Assembly: GCA_019843655.1 (NCBI GenBank) | Contig: JACDQD010000006.1 | Coordinates: 9,416,034 to 9,480,033 of the forward strand | From: Lethocerus indicus | Taxonomy: Eukaryota > Arthropoda > Insecta > Hemiptera > Belostomatidae | Length of the DNA stretch: 64,000 nt | Reading direction: 5' to 3' | Shown: positions 14,386 to 26,030 of the stretch, one piece after another | Numbering within the stretch: the stretch's first letter is position 1 | Layout of the letters: the number at the start of each line of letters is the position of its first letter | Position numbers and translations under genes: made by a program | Notes under the pieces: model-generated | Seen by the model: only the letters and a program-made list of their open reading frames with translations | What the model was told of the DNA's origin: nothing | The model's database searches: none

Positions 14386-15719
14386 ATATTTTTTCTACCG
14401 TCTCATACGGAATACACGTAAACTTAAATAAAATACTCCGGGGCTTTGTCGAGAGCTCAATTATTTTTATTATTTTAAATGTTTGTTGGTTTTGGCCCGG
14501 GAGATGAGAAAAGTATAATAAAGTAGAGGGCGGCGTAATGGAAGGTATTTGTGTGATGGATGAGAGCTGTTCAACTGGAATGACGCTCTAAATTCAAGAC
14601 ACGCTTCCTGGGCACGTTTCGCCATCACTTTACAGACAACAGATCAATTGTGCAGATTTAAACAGGATTACGAGGGACCGGCCATAATATTTGTAATCAG
14701 AGTACTTCTCCTTCTCCTTCCTTTCTTCCTTCCTTTAGTTTAACGAATCCCAAAGGCAAATACAGTCTAGGAAAACATGGACGAATTCCAACGCTTACAC
14801 CTTGCAAGACAATAGTATTAATATGCCGCTGAAATAAGAAATTTTTCAACACACAATGGCAGGACGGGGAATAGTGAAAAATTATTAAAAATTCCGAAAC
14901 TAATATGTTCTTTTACATTTAAGACAAGAATTTACGAAATACAGAAAAGGCAGGAATTTCGGCTTCGAAAAACTAATAAGACGGTGGCCCAGAAAATAAC
15001 TTCAACCTGCCAGTACAACTCCGTATATAAAAATAAAAGTAGTTCTACTTTTACGGGGGAATAAATTTTTTAAAGTTTATTTTGAATAATAGTGATTTTT
15101 ACCATTGTATATCCACCGTAATTCCAATTTGTGAGACGGTGTAACTTCTTTTGAGCGTAGATTTTGTCACCAACGATACGAATTATCAACTACTATAAAA
15201 TGTTTTGCAAATAATTTATACTTTTTATCTCACTGGTTTCCGAAATTAAGAACTCTTACCAATTATTAATCCGTCGACGAATTTACGTGGAATTTAATTA
15301 ATTTTCTGTGTTGCTTATGATGTCTCTGGTTTTTTATGATGTCGGAGATCGAATTCCACTAGGGAATACAAAAATCGAAGATTATCTCTAGCGCAATGTC
15401 CCGGTTCTCAGCATACGGCTAAAAACCGATAATATTCTGAGGCGTAACAGATGTCACGTCTGATATGTCTGTTCGCTGTCAAAAAATGGTAAATAAAAGG
15501 TAGACAGATATTATAATATAATACGTATTAATTTATTCGAGCGTGCGCGTGTACAAACATTACGCAATGAAGATTCGACTTGATTTAGAGCCGGCAGCAC
15601 TTCCTTAGTGCCGAAGTACAAAATACATGAACTTTACGAGCAATATCATGTAATGGGCCGTTACTAGAAATTGCAATTTCAAAGGTGTTATCAGATTTGC
15701 ATATTGCGTGGTCCCGACA

Positions 15720-16260
15720 GCCCTATTTGGCCCGTTTGATTATATTCGGATTATGTTTCGGCCGTATTTCTTGACGTCGGTTTTTCTTCTTTTTTTTATA
15801 ATCGGCGAATAGTTTATTTCTCGAGGACATGTAAGAGTTTTCGTTCGGAAACGCTTTGACCGTTTCTAGGCCTGCCTCTACCGCACTCTTTCGCAAGCGA
15901 AAAAGAGTGAACGCGAATTTATAACTGCAGCTGCAGCCGAAAGCGGTGTCAATTTCACGTACTGTAATTTTCTGTAAAGCCGCCATGGCAGGAGATGGTC
16001 CACTCGTCCGATAGCTGGCTATTAGATTTGCCCCCGCCCCCGCCACAGTGTTTTTCCCGTACGGTATAAAACACGGTTGGGGCCTGCGTCATACAGCGCT
16101 TTGAGAGCCGCTAAAAGCCGTAACGTCGGCCGTATGCATCACCGCGCCGGTGGCCACCCACGGCCACGCTTAACGATTACCCTTACGATTACCCATCGCC
16201 ACGACGGTATTGAGAGCAGAGCTCTCGTAAATGCCGACCAGAATGGAGAATTAAATTAAA
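15720..16260. promoter_or_regulatory. GC-rich islet with a plus-strand TATA-like element
   Basis: A CpG-containing islet holds TATAAAA at 16065-16071 in a GC-rich setting (GTACGG upstream, CACGG downstream). A weak initiator-like TCATA begins at 16089, near the usual TATA spacing. Frames on both sides (minus 15723-16046, plus 16077-16259) have no recognisable domain. It could be a cryptic or alternative promoter in the intron, but nothing demonstrates transcription. Confidence 0.25.
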
Positions 16261-16831
16261 AAATACCCTTCGACACGACACTACCCGCCCAACCGACTTT
16301 GCTCGCTCCCCTACCCATTATTCGGATATTTGCGCACTATCCGACTGCGCACAACCGCCTGACATCACCGAACATATACACTGTTTTTTCTGCTGTTCTC
16401 CTTCCGACCGTTTAGACCGTCAATCTAGATCAATATCCCATTGGAACATCCCTTCCAGCCCTCCACCACCTCCCGCTGGGACGTCTTCCTTCCGGCTCAG
16501 ACTTCATCACCTTCTTCTGATTCACCAGCCCGTCGGATCCATCTACACTTTATTTCGCACATTATATCTGCATTAGTGTAGAGGGCCCTGATCTCTCTGT
16601 TACGCGTCCATATTTTATAATCAGTACAGTAAAATCAAGTAGAAATAAATAAAATATAAAAGGTTGAAGAGAATTGTACAAAACCAGCGGGGACCTGCTC
16701 GGGGCCTGTTTAAACGATACAGACATTCTGACCACGCAATGTTGAAGCACTAAATCATCTCCTCCGGTACCATTCTACACCGAGTATTAGTTGCAGAAAA
16801 TGAACATTAGTTGTAACAACGCTGTAAATAA

Positions 16832-16848
16832 ATATATATATATATATA
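16832..16848. repeat. Short (AT)n run
   Basis: About eight AT units in AT-rich intron. Confidence 0.9.
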
Positions 16849-19277
16849 CGTTACAGGAAATGTCAAGGTAAACTATGTCAGGGTTTTAATCTTCATATAA
16901 CCTAAATTACGGTTATATTTATTTTTGGAACGCGGCCGTTCTCGGCATCGACTGGATTCAATTTCCTTCCGGCGAGTATGGAATGCCCCGTATAAATATA
17001 TTAACTAAAGAGGGAATCCACTGTAAACAATAGAAGGATAATAGGTTCTATGCAGGTGAGCGGTTTTGTTAATGGATATTAACTATGCGGAAGCGCTCGC
17101 CGGTCGGTTGATAATGAGAGGCGGGCGGGCCACCGCCCAACCTACCAACAATAAACCCACCCCCGACTAACGCCGGCCCTCAATTGTTAAACACTTTCAT
17201 TCATAAATCAACCATCGTATAGTCTGATAAAATCACTTAGCTTGAATTAATCGCAACGGCTATCAGAAATTATCGCGACCCGTTTGCTGGGGGCCCCTGG
17301 GAAATTTCGAAATCGGCACTGCCTATATAACATAAAGCTTTAGCGATCATTCCGAATAAATTTTCGTAACAAATTGTTCTCCTCAAGAAGTTTCACGAGT
17401 CGTTGGTTAAAATCTATAAAATTATCGCAATTATACGACAAATAATATATTTAAAGTATTTAATTGGGGTTCCCCGAGGGTTCAACATATTTCCCTAATT
17501 GTTTTGTACTTAATTATTAAACTAAGCTCTCGAGGTTATTGTTGTTAATAATTATCTACGAATCATACTTTATCATTCTAGTGAGTAGAGTCAGGAACCA
17601 TTAATAGAATTAATACACTCAGTCATCGCTCCTTTCAAACCATTCCTTTCATTTTCACTCCACGGCGGCCGGGAAAGATTAATGCAAAAGGCTGGGCACG
17701 ACCCCACCGAGGTAAAATGCGATTTCCCTCTCAGACGGGAATAAAAAAAAATATGAAACGAACACAATGGGCAGAACATTAAATATCGCCGGGAAAGTCT
17801 TACTCAACCCCGTGCAGGAAATAAATTGCCGAGCTTTATGAATTTTGCAAATACATAAAAATTAGCCGGCAGAGTCACTTCCCCGTTCCTTTTTATAAAC
17901 ACTTTTGCGTACAATAAATTTAAACTAAAAGAAGAATGTCCGATATATTTACGATCCACGTCCCGACAAAAGGGTTTCTGCGGAGAATGATGAAATATGA
18001 TATGTGCCTCGGACGTGACATGAAAAAGCTAATGGAGTTACGCGTCTGCCCAAGAAGGATACGACAGATCGGAATGGCGCTAGCCTTATATATCATGAGG
18101 GACGTGAAGTCGTTAAATGTGTTTGTTATTGGGAAACCTTATCATTTATATGTGAGGACTTAGTTACTCGGGAGTGCGCCAATAGGGATTAAGTCGCAGC
18201 GAAGTAAACGGCTATAAACTTTATTAGCAAATATTATAGAAGCTGAGGAGTTCGCCAATTGAAGCTGCTCCTCGTGGAATTGGTATATTTTATCAAACTT
18301 GCATTAATATTTTACAGTATATTGGTACAGTTCCATCACAAATTCAGTTACTATTAATACAAGTTAATGTTAACAGCCCGTACGGTAAAAATGGTAGGAA
18401 GCATAAAGTAATTTTCCTGAAATAATATTTATGCTGCGAGGGTTTCGATTATTCTCGCCAAGCTTCAGTCTTCGGTCTCTGATTCGGTCCTCTGCAAGGA
18501 CGGTTGCGGAATCAGGAGGAAAGTTTCGGCAGGAAAATAGTGAGGTTCCTGTTGAAAATCAGCGATTCAATCACCGAATAATCTTTTCCTATTGTATCCC
18601 TCTCAGTAACATTATTTAATAATTAGTACTTTATTATTTAACAGTAGTTACATAATTATTTTTGAACGTGACTTATACAACGGTATTTGTTAGAATCATC
18701 CGTTAGATCTACGTTCAAGATATGCATTATTTCCTTCATAATTTCCTGCGTGTCAGAATTGAGCCCACACTTTGCTGGAATGACTAAAAAAGAAACAGAC
18801 TCTTCTAGTTATAGTGTACACAGGTTTGGTGATGGTTGATGCTTAGGTGATTGGCCAGTGGTTGATGGCAGGTATACTTATCGCCTTCATCATAGCGCGG
18901 TGATAAACTATAGTTGCTCCTGAAAATTCCTGTAAGCACTCCTTGGAATTCAGGACTGAATTATTCCCGCCTCCTCTGGTTTCCTCTGGGAGACCAGTAG
19001 TTACGTGTAACGGCAGTAGCTAGGGGGACCGGTTCTGCTTTGGCAGCGTTTCTGGCCGCGAAAATAGGGGCGGGAGCGGGGGGTAGGGCGGCTAATTAGG
19101 AGCCCGGGAGGAAATAAAGTAAACAATTAATCCGAGAGTTTTACTCCCAGCCCGGAACTAAATTACCAACTGCAGTAAAAAGCGGCGACTTCGGAAGGTC
19201 GCACCCCCCCCCCCATGCTGTCGAGATTATTATTAAAAGGGACCTCGGGAAATAGAACGGCCCCCGCTTGTAATACT

Positions 19278-19400
19278 TAAAACCTCCAGGACCACCTGAG
19301 ATTCGAACTTATAATTTGGTCCCAGGTTGTACCCGCATCGGGGGTTTATTGCCTACTTGAGCATAGCCCCCATTAAGGCTAACTGCTCTACCGGACTTTA
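19278..19400 (-). repeat. tRNA-like relic on the minus strand, possible SINE
   Basis: The minus strand carries an exact B-box-like GTTCGAATC (plus 19300-19308), and about 70 bp upstream an A-box-like TAGCCTTAATGG (19370-19381). Between them CTTAATGG and GGCAATAAA also occur, in the same order, in the relic at 8678-8692. GGACC and GGTCC flank the B box. It does not fold as a full tRNA. A tRNA-derived SINE family with two decayed copies in this window is plausible. Confidence 0.35.
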
Positions 19401-20074
19401 CAGAAACCATGTCACCAGCCTCTAAGCTATTGCAGTAATTATAGACACCCCGTGGTAGTTTTTCTAGATTTGTATCCGAGTTTCGTGGAATATTAGCGTG
19501 TAAATTTCTTTGCCCTCATGTAAGGACTGTGAGGTACTTACCCATGAAAGCTGACTTGTACTTTCACTTCACTCTTGTTAAGTATTTTCTTATTATAGGA
19601 TATGAGCCGAAAAAAGTAGGAAAACTGTTATTTTTGTCATAAAGGTACTGAGTATTGAGAATATAATTGGCATATTATTAAAAAATCATTTTATGTTAAG
19701 AATAATGAGCCAAGAATAATACGCTGTGAAAAGTATATCAATCAGAGTCAATTGGATTCGTAGATATTGTTTGTGAAATATATATGCAACAGAAAAAGGA
19801 AGATCCACTCGCTTCAACAGATGCCATAGTTCGCGTGATGTACTCTCACGTGACGTGCTGGTAGAGAAAAGTTAGTGGGCGGTAAAAATTAATTATGAAA
19901 CGTTAAGCCGTAAACAATCACTAATTTTACTACAAAACAGTAATTAGTCTCTGACCGAGCACGCGATAAATTACTCTTTATTTTCCGCAAATGTTTCGGC
20001 TATACATTCGAAAACTGTGGTCGGTTTCCTTGTATAGATTCGGGCAAAAAGAATAAAAAGGTGATTTATATCTT

Positions 20075-20117
20075 GTTAAAAATAAATATTATTGGACGAT
20101 TAAAAATAAATATTACT
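20075..20117. repeat. Tandem duplicate of a 24-bp AT-rich unit
   Basis: TTAAAAATAAATATTA occurs twice, at about 20076 and 20100. Low-complexity sequence. Confidence 0.6.
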
Positions 20118-22358
20118 ACTAGTATTACTATTATTTATTTGATTAAGGATTTCTCTTTTTAGTTTCCAGTTTGTTTCCTAGTCCCAAGTTTGGGACCAGA
20201 CGAGCTCGTAGATTTTTTAAACTTCATGTTCTCGTTGCAAAATTTGACCTAACACCTCAAGATATATTTGGTAATGCATTGGTACTTCGAGGCTTCAGTA
20301 TTCTGTGTTCAGTAATATGAACGCCGAATCATATTCGTCATTGAATACGGTCTAACAATAAAAGCAATCTTATGTAGAGAGGAAATCACAAGGTGACGTC
20401 TTATGTCAAGCAATCGCTGGCCCTCCCCATGAACTAAAACAACAATATTCCTGCCGGCTGTTAAACTCAATATTCTATTTTTGCAACCCAAATATTTCCT
20501 GAAGGGCCGATTAGAATCTGCCCGTCCGTACATGAGAGAATTGTAAGGGCCGTCGCCGAATGCAGGTGAAATGTTAGTCGGGGCCGTTTGCTTATTCATG
20601 GCCTCGGTAAGGCGGTCGAATAAAATTTTTTTACTGCCCGCAACGTGTGCGGAGTGTAACACCCATGCCGGGGTGGGTCCCAGTTGTGTCTGGCCCTCGT
20701 ATTTCAGTTAGAGTGTACTTAAAACTGTTACCACATATTATTTCTCCTTTGCGTTGGCTTCGTGTTGAATTTTTATCGCCGCTCCGGATATTGTTAACGC
20801 CAGACAGAAATATGGCAGGAAATTTCTGCCTCCCAAGCCCACCCCCGCAATCCCCTACCCCGGACCATTACCAACACAAACGTGTTTTTCTGTATTTTTC
20901 CGCTTTTGAGACGCGCCCTACACACTTGGGACCGGCTGGGAAAAATAAATAGTGGTTCGTGTAGGAATAAAGAAACTAGAATTGTTGTTATAAAAATTGT
21001 CCCAGAATTATATTTTGGGCGGCTGTCGGCGATTTATTTTATTAGGTGTTCGCGGTTCTGAGAATTTTTAAAAGTATAATAAACTTTTAAAACGTTGATA
21101 CATGTATACGCCGCTTCCATTCTGTTGTTACCCAGTGAAAAAGGACTACATTAACGGAAATTAAAGTTTTATAATATATTAGAATTATATGTTCCGTAAT
21201 ACTACTACTAATACTAATACAATGTATACCACCAGGATGTACACTTTCCAGTTAACTTCCAAGGTTGAATAAATTCATTCTGGCTAGTTTCATACATACA
21301 GTATTATAGGAGCCGGAACGTAAATGTGTAACGCTGAGTGTATAACACCCCCTAACAAGCCCGCTCCTGCATTTTCATCATATTTCAAAACGCGATGTCC
21401 CTTCGTTTCATTGAATTTCGGTTGTAGAAATAAGCCGTCAACAATGCAAACTCCGGACCTCATTCAGTTTCAAAGTTACCGAGTAAATTATCCAACTGTT
21501 TACTCTCGCACCAAGTCATCCAGACATCTTGGCCCCCGTCTGCTGTGTTACACTTCCGACGGTATTTTTTTCTAGAGGAATTTCCAGATAAAAGTTGAGC
21601 CCGCGGACGGTATCTCTGGACTGCAATCGCCGGAGCGGCATGGGAGAGATGAGGCTGTGAATGGGGGAAGAGTTAGTTATCTTCCTGTTAAGCGAACGGG
21701 GTTCTTCCCGAGCTGTAAACAACGCCCTTTATCAAAACCGGTAGCTTGGAATTGGAAAGCGATAACAATCTCCCGTGGGACTACTTTCTGCAAATAATAT
21801 TAGTTCCAATCAACTGATGAGCCTTTTCTGCTTTCGTAGAGGACGTGTTTTATTATATTGAACTTGTTAAAAAAACTCTGAAAACATTGTAAATATAAAT
21901 TTTATTAGCTTGTTTTCTCCTAAATATGTCATACACATTTAAAAAAATTGAACTACCTCGTAAAAGAGTTATTAAACTGGCCAAGGCTGTCAGAGACCGA
22001 TCGAGAATGTGTCTAAAAAGCATTATTTAATTCCATCTATAGGGTGGATTATACTTGTTTTAAAATTCGTAAAATAATGATTACACAATTTAATGAAAGA
22101 AAAATTTGAAAATATACAAATATCATTGCTCCAATTCCTAATATACCCTTTGAGTATTTATAATTCCTGAAATAACAGAAACCCGGAATTAGATCTTTGA
22201 GATAGCACTGATGACAACATTTCACATGTTGACTGCATTTCGAACGGGCGTATTTTGCGCAATTAACTGCCAAAATACGAACGTAGGAACGTATCGAACC
22301 CAAACAGCCCGACAGCAAGTTGCCCTACTGGCACATTAGAACAGAAACGTGACGGGCC

Positions 22359-22381
22359 TGAATAACATAATCTGTTATTCA
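22359..22381. repeat. 9-bp hairpin
   Basis: TGAATAACA and TGTTATTCA pair perfectly around a 5-nt loop. No downstream T-run or other context suggests a function. Confidence 0.55.
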
Positions 22382-24664
22382 TAGAGCGGAGTTGCTCGCC
22401 CCTAAAGGCGGCACAATTCCGAGTGGTAATTTAAATGCATGCAAGACAAGAGGCCGGGGGAGGGGGCCCCTTCGTGAGAATTCCTAAATGTTGATGGGGG
22501 GCTCTCTTGGCGAAAGCCATCAAGTAAGTCATAGCGATAGCTGTTCCCCTCCAGAGCCGGCCACCGCAGCGGAATGCTCATTATACCGGGGGTGGGTCCT
22601 CTTAGACCAGAATTCGGTCTGCCTTAATAAAGGAATTAGATTGGATTCCTTTGGCCCCTACAATGCATAACTGGCATTGTTCCACTTCCTTATGCACTCA
22701 TATTTGAACACTTTGTCATCATCAATAGGGATGCAAGCGTTCTCTCGCAATAGGCGTAATATCCGTTACTTTCCTAGCCAATAATTGACCAATTACTTCC
22801 TATGTAGGTAGGTGGCGTTAGAGAGCTGAATATACATATGTATGCTTTATTATTTCGTTATCATTCAGTTTTTACACGTTTTATTAACTTCATGTATTAT
22901 TACTACTTTTTTCTAGAAGAGAGGGTGCCGGAAATTATATTTATTAAAATTATACATTTTTCCAATTAAAAATTAAAATGTAAACTGGCACAAGCAACCT
23001 TATGACCAGACGATATTTTCATTGTATCTAGGCACACGTATAATAACGTTAAATAAACCTGTAGCTATTACAGTTTGTTTGTTTTTAGTCTAAAATTAAA
23101 CAAGAGATGTACTTGGAAAAAAATTAAATGAAGTAGATGGAATATTAAAATCCAAATATTATCAATAGGATCAAAATCTTCGAAGAAAAATATTTAATAA
23201 ACTTGCTTATGCATATTTTCTATCTATTGCCACATAATTTATTTCTGTGGATTACTTCCGCTTTTTTAAGATCTCAGCGACCGAAGTTTCTCACCTTCCA
23301 AATCCGATAAACTTGGCTCGTCGATGAAACCCAGGTTTCTGGTAAAAGCTATACTATTCACTGCAAAAAATAAGTATTAGTTTCGATAGCACAAAAATGA
23401 ATATAAAAATAGAGTTTTTTATTAATGCTATCTTCTAATACTACAGGCCGGGAAACGTTCAGACAGCTCTATTCAATTTTTCGAAGTCCTTCACGTGTTA
23501 GGAATGTAACTTATAATTTAACTTTTGCAGAAATTTAGTCGGACTCCGTATTAATAATGTCTCGTTATTGTACAGCGTCGCGTGTTTCGTTTAATCGAAT
23601 AGCGTCTAATTTCCACCAATTACTTCAACTATTTTAGTAAGGGTGGTAATTAGAGACGCAGTCAAATATTCAACGCTTGTTGCCCTACTACAAGTCTGCA
23701 ATTTTTATGTTTTAAACTGATTAAATATAATTATGGCCGACTATTAAAAGATCAATTTTGGAAACTAGGAAAACAGTATATTTACAAGTACAGTTGCACT
23801 TACGTTACACTTTCATTACTTAAACGACATCAAATTTGTGCCCTTTAAGTATAATTCAATTAAATTGTTAATTTGAATTCCCTATGCAACTGGTAGCTGA
23901 ATTGTATTATGGGTCGCCAAATTTTATTTCTAAACGCTAGAAATATTGCAGCAACAAATTAATTAATAAGGCTAAAAATATCTTTTTCTCCCAGTTAATA
24001 TATTATCGTACCGTCTGTAGGTTCAATTTAATTGATAATTGATTCGGTATTAAGAGATGATTTGATAATATCATAGCAATTTATATCCGATAGAAAAGAA
24101 CTTTGCTGAGAAAATCCCGAGTGTGTCTTTTAGGGGAGTAGAGCCCGGAGTAAATCAATACCGGACTGATCGGATAAATTATCTTCTCGGGCTCCCTTCT
24201 AAACCCTTTTCCACGGTCCCGGCTGGAAACCGGATTGTGTACCCGAAACTTCATACACCGGCCCAAGTCTGATAACAAAACCGTTATATCTATATCCTCT
24301 TTGATCTCGCATACTTACTCAATTATCCAATAGATGTGCCCGCATTATTCAGTCATACGTTCATAATATTAACTGATTTCCTTCCCAGAATGGACCCACC
24401 AGGTGTTCTTTTTATAGTAGTCTGGACTACCGAAGTCAAAACCATAGAGACGTCTAATATTCGATTTATGACAACAATAACTCAAACTTCTATCACTAAA
24501 ATAATCACAGAAATTCCTACGGAATTATAAAAAGAAAGTTGTAATTTTTATTAAATTAAACTGGTAAAATAATGATTGGTATTTCCCTATTTTTATCGTT
24601 TGTTTTGCCGAAGAATATAACCTAAGTTTTACCTAAACAATTATGCTACGATTTGTTTTTACAG

Positions 24665-25505
24665 AGGTGCGGGACATGGAAGAGTGTATGCTGTTTAGGA
24701 GCCGGTCTGATATTGATGCTGGTCTCGCGACTCCACCTGATGGGTTTGCAGCCGCCCTCGTTCGCCACCTCGGACAACCCGGCGGCTAGGTCCCCCTCCC
24801 TGCTGACGAGGGCACTCACCTTCACCTACCTGCCGGTCTTCAACGCCCTCCTCCTGCTCTGCCCCCGGTGGCTGAGCTTCGACTGGTCGATGGACGCCAT
24901 CCCCCGTGTCAACGGCCTGCTCGACTCGAGGAACGCGCTCAGCTTGGTGTTCTACTACGGGCTCTACCGGCTGGTCGGTGGCTGCCTGAGGGCGCTGTTC
25001 GGGGCCGGCGCCGGGTCCGCTCAGGCCAAGAGGCGGCACATCACTGGGACCCTCCGGTGCTGCGAGTGCGACCACCCCCTCAACGAGCTGCACACCCGAC
25101 TCTGCAAATTGACTAATAACAACAACAACCTGTGGTCCTCCTCCCACTGCAGGTGTTCCTCACCGGCCGTCTCCTCCTTCGCCCAGCCCCGGAACACCCT
25201 CCACGGCACTGTAGTTCTCTCGACGGCCATGTTAGTGTTGCCCTTCCTCCCCGCCACCAATCTCTTCTTCTACGTCGGGTTCGTGGTCGCGGAACGTGTA
25301 CTCTACTTGCCCAGCGTGGGCTACTGCCTCCTGGTCGCTCTCGGCTACAGTGAGCTGACCAGGAGGATGAGGCGCCTAGCCCTCGCCAGGGTCGCCGTAG
25401 CTTTCGTTCTCCTTCTGTACAGTGCCCGCACCTACTACAGGAATATGGACTGGCACGACGAAGAGAGCCTCTACCGATCTGGAATACACATCAACCCACC
25501 GAAAG
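24665..25505 (+). CDS. Tmtc2: TMTC2-like O-mannosyltransferase, large internal exon (membrane core, DUF1736)
   Basis: This exon encodes 280 residues plus one base of a transmembrane and TPR repeat-containing (TMTC) protein. TMTC proteins sit in the ER membrane and are known to O-mannosylate cadherin domains; vertebrate TMTC2 has also been tied to ER calcium handling. Numbering from the first codon (AGG, Arg), visible features are a membrane segment at about 7-28, the conserved DNPAA stretch (37-41) with SLLTRALTF (45-53), the LSFDWSMDAIP signature (70-80), further hydrophobic segments at about 92-113, 181-207 and 236-256, the block LFFYVGFVVAERVLYLPS (200-217), and NMDWHDEESLYRSG (260-273) leading into the TPR region. 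FDWSMDA and NLFFYVGF match TMTC2 better than TMTC1, 3 or 4. A Cys/Asn-rich loop (131-165, including five Asn) looks lineage-specific. The acceptor is TTTTTACAG ending at 24664; an alternative AG two bases later would change the start. The donor is AAAG/GTCCGT at 25505/25506, phase 1. The exon is markedly more GC-rich than its flanks. N-terminal catalytic exons are absent from the window. Confidence 0.93.
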
Positions 25506-25980
25506 GTCCGTATTATTATATATATATTAAATATAATTTTAATACTTAATTTTAGAAGAATTATAATTGTGTTTTAATACCCCGGTATTAGTATTTTCCC
25601 TTACTCGAATGTTTGTACAAGTATTTAAAACTCATTTTATATCCCAAATTCAGTTTCTATTAGGAGAGGGCTATAATCTGCTTTTGCGCCTACGGTTCTT
25701 CGTTAAAACAGGCTTTGCGACAATCCCGGGGACCCTCCCATTCATATTTATCTCCCTCCCCATCAAATTAGGTCTTGGGGGGCTCACGCTGCACTTCCCC
25801 GAGCAAGAACAAATATTCCTTTCGAATAAGGAAAGCGAAGCCGGATGAGCGTTGTTTACACTAACTTGTACAGTAAAACAAACACACGTCTAATGAAGGG
25901 AAGATAAGCGGGCCACTCGAGCCTGGCCCCGCTCCGGGGTCTATTCAGAGCGCGGCGTCTCCCGGAACTTTTAGCCGAGG

Positions 25981-26030
25981 AAAGTGAGGAAGGGCGAGAG
26001 GGAGGGAGGGAGTGAGAGAGAGAGGGAGAG
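25981..26030. repeat. Purine (GA/GGGA) tract
   Basis: An almost uninterrupted G/A stretch including GGGAGGGAGGGAG and GAGAGAGAG. It may adopt triplex or G-rich structures. Confidence 0.85.

Larger units (their letters stand above)
1..24664 (+). other. Upstream intron of the TMTC2-like gene (3' part only)
   Basis: This is inferred intron because the first recognisable coding exon begins at 24665 behind a good acceptor (pyrimidine-rich TTTGTTTTTACAG) and already encodes the middle of the protein. The 5' donor lies outside the window. I looked for the missing N-terminal TMTC exons (luminal loop with the Asp-Asp catalytic motif) and saw none, but a very short exon could be missed. The stretch is AT-rich with GC-rich islets around 2480-2830, 3300-3500, 6150-6560, 9050-9400, 10140-10600 and 15720-16260. 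Individually listed below are an inverted-repeat block, microsatellites, hairpins and tRNA-like relics. The remaining sequence (for example 2830-7900, 10600-15700 and 16900-24600) holds nothing I can name. Confidence 0.8.

Noticed and set aside
14706..14738. Pyrimidine tract followed by AG, resembling a splice acceptor
   Set aside because: The downstream sequence has no open coding stretch of any length and no TMTC similarity.
24695..25260. Long minus-strand and alternative-frame ORFs over the large exon
   Set aside because: They overlap the well-supported TMTC2-like exon and are shadows of its GC-rich codon usage.
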